From NCBI GenBank assembly GCA_036566745.1, contig DATCVR010000158.1:1-6766 (forward strand): a stretch of 6,766 bases of DNA, read 5' to 3'. This DNA comes from DATCVR01 sp036566745 (GTDB lineage Bacteria > Actinomycetota > Actinomycetes > Jiangellales > Jiangellaceae). Positions 5,783-6,766 of this stretch are shown here, in pieces. The translations under genes and the position numbers were made by a program. The notes below the pieces were generated by a model. The model had not been told where the DNA came from. It worked only from the letters and a program-made list of their open reading frames with translations, and ran no database searches. The stretch's first letter is position 1, and every line of letters starts with the position of its first letter.

Positions 5783-6766
5783 CGGGCGGCCACCGCCTCG
5801 CCGCCGACGTACGTGCGTGGCAGGCGTGGCGCCATCCGGGTGACGATCTCGTAGGAGATGGTGCGGCAGGCCTCGGCCCAGTCCTGTGCGGTGGGTTCGC
5901 CCTGGGAGCCGTCGCCGAACAGGATCACCTCGTCGCCCGCCGACACCGGCGCGTCGCCGAGGTCGAGGACGAACTGGTCCATGCACACCCGCCCGGCCAC
6001 CCGGCGCACGCGTCCGCCGACCAGGACCGGGCCGCCGGGACCACCGTCGCCGCCGGACGCGTGGCGGGGAACGCCGTCGGCGTAGCCCAGGGGCACGAGC
6101 CCGAGCGTCGTCTCGCGGTCGGTGACGTAGAAGTGGCCGTAGGACACGCCCTGGCCGGCTGGCACCCGCTTGGCCAGCGCGAGCCGCGCCCGCACCGACA
6201 TCGCCGGGCGCAGCCCCACGTCGCCCGGCCGGGCGTTGTCGGGGATCGGCGAGAGACCGTAGGCGGCCAGCCCGGGACGCACGAGGTCGAAGTGCGACGC
6301 AGGCAGGGCGAGGGTGGCCGCCGAGTTGGCGATGTGGCGCACCTCGGGTGTGACGCCCTGTGCCTCGGCCAGCTCGACCGCCGCAGCGAACTCCGCCAGC
6401 TGGGCGGCGTTCGTCGGATGCCCCGGAGCATCGGCGATGGCGAAGTGCGACCACACTCCCACGACCTCGACGAGGCCTTCGGCCTGGGCCTTGAGTGCGG
6501 CGTCGACCAGCCCTGGCCAGTCGGCCCTGGCGGCGCCGGAGCGCCCCAGCCCGGTGTCGATCTTGAGGTGGACCCGCGCGGTCCGTCCGGTGTCGTGAGC
6601 GGCGGCCGCGATCTCGTCGACCGCCCACGTCGCCGACGCCGAGACGTCGATGTCGGCGGCGAGCGCGTCGGCCCAGCGCTCGCCCGGGGCGTTGAGCCAC
6701 GCCATCAGCCGGCCGCCCACCCCGGCCGCGCGCAGTGCCAGCGCCTCGGCGAACACGGCGGTGCCC
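5779..6766 (-). CDS. alr: Alanine racemase, 5' end outside window
   Basis: PLP enzyme interconverting L- and D-alanine for peptidoglycan. The 328 visible residues lack roughly the first 45, including the lysine that holds PLP. Diagnostic blocks in order: HLKIDTGLGR (around 6541-6570); HIANSAA (around 6316-6336); RPGLAAYGL (6253-6279), whose Arg contacts the cofactor ring; VSYGHFY, with the second catalytic base Tyr at 6139-6141; LGYADG; and GRVCMDQF (around 5971-5995), contributing to the active site across the dimer. The C-terminus, YEIVTRMAPRLPRTYVGGEA, is typical. An internal GTG at 6756 is not the start: the frame continues to the window edge and the GTAVFAEALALRAAG sequence lies within the normal barrel. 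The stop overlaps the hydrolase start by four bases. Confidence 0.96.
   Translation of the reverse strand, partial: GTAVFAEALALRAAGVGGRLMAWLNAPGERWADALAADIDVSASATWAVDEIAAAAHDTGRTARVHLKIDTGLGRSGAARADWPGLVDAALKAQAEGLVEVVGVWSHFAIADAPGHPTNAAQLAEFAAAVELAEAQGVTPEVRHIANSAATLALPASHFDLVRPGLAAYGLSPIPDNARPGDVGLRPAMSVRARLALAKRVPAGQGVSYGHFYVTDRETTLGLVPLGYADGVPRHASGGDGGPGGPVLVGGRVRRVAGRVCMDQFVLDLGDAPVSAGDEVILFGDGSQGEPTAQDWAEACRTISYEIVTRMAPRLPRTYVGGEAVAAR

Noticed and set aside
4739..5854. Plus-strand open frame (371 codons) opposite the hydrolase gene
   Set aside because: Same explanation: the opposite strand encodes a complete hydrolase with triad residues, and this frame has no recognisable motif.
4640..6700. 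A 686-codon minus-strand frame that would fuse extra sequence to the hydrolase
   Set aside because: The portion before 5782 is the wrong frame of alr; the GTG at 5782 overlapping the alr stop gives a sensible membrane segment.

Overview
The window is very GC-rich and densely coding. All eight genes I can support lie on the minus strand, so transcription runs from the right end of the window to the left. GTG starts, 4-base start/stop overlaps and the gene content (alr, tsaE, tsaB, rimI, tsaD) point to a chromosomal region of a high-GC actinobacterium. The family Nocardioidaceae (Nocardioides, Aeromicrobium and relatives) is my best guess, from general resemblance only.

Layout in transcription order: (1) 6766-5779, alanine racemase, cut at its 5' end by the window edge; (2) 5782-4640, a membrane-anchored alpha/beta hydrolase; (3) 4643-4158, tsaE, the ATPase of tRNA t6A synthesis; (4) 4161-3469, a pentapeptide-repeat protein resembling Qnr/MfpA; (5) 3437-2784, tsaB; (6) 2774 (or 2783)-2304, the GNAT acetyltransferase rimI; (7) 2295-1246, tsaD; (8) 1148-1, a GH3 beta-N-acetylhexosaminidase-like lipoprotein, cut at its 3' end by the window edge.

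Genes 1-4 are joined by three successive 4-base overlaps (GTGA, ATGA, GTGA). Genes 5-7 follow with gaps of 31 bases, 0 or 9 bases, and 8 bases. Genes 1-7 are therefore probably one transcript. The GH3 gene lies 97 bases beyond tsaD and may be separate. TsaB, TsaD and TsaE form the bacterial complex that transfers threonylcarbamoyl to A37 of ANN-decoding tRNAs; the TsaC/Sua5 enzyme that makes the intermediate is not in the window. Alr supplies D-alanine for peptidoglycan, and the GH3 enzyme probably acts on muropeptides outside the membrane, so the window mixes tRNA modification with cell-wall metabolism.

The most unusual item is the pentapeptide-repeat gene, translationally coupled to tsaE and lying between tsaE and tsaB. 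Its hydrophobic centre positions hold a single five-residue register from residue 32 to 207, and its C-terminal tail and a mid-protein segment look like those of Qnr/MfpA, the DNA mimics that bind DNA gyrase. I found no tRNA, rRNA, CRISPR array, insertion sequence or convincing intrinsic terminator. No gene-free stretch exceeds 100 bases.
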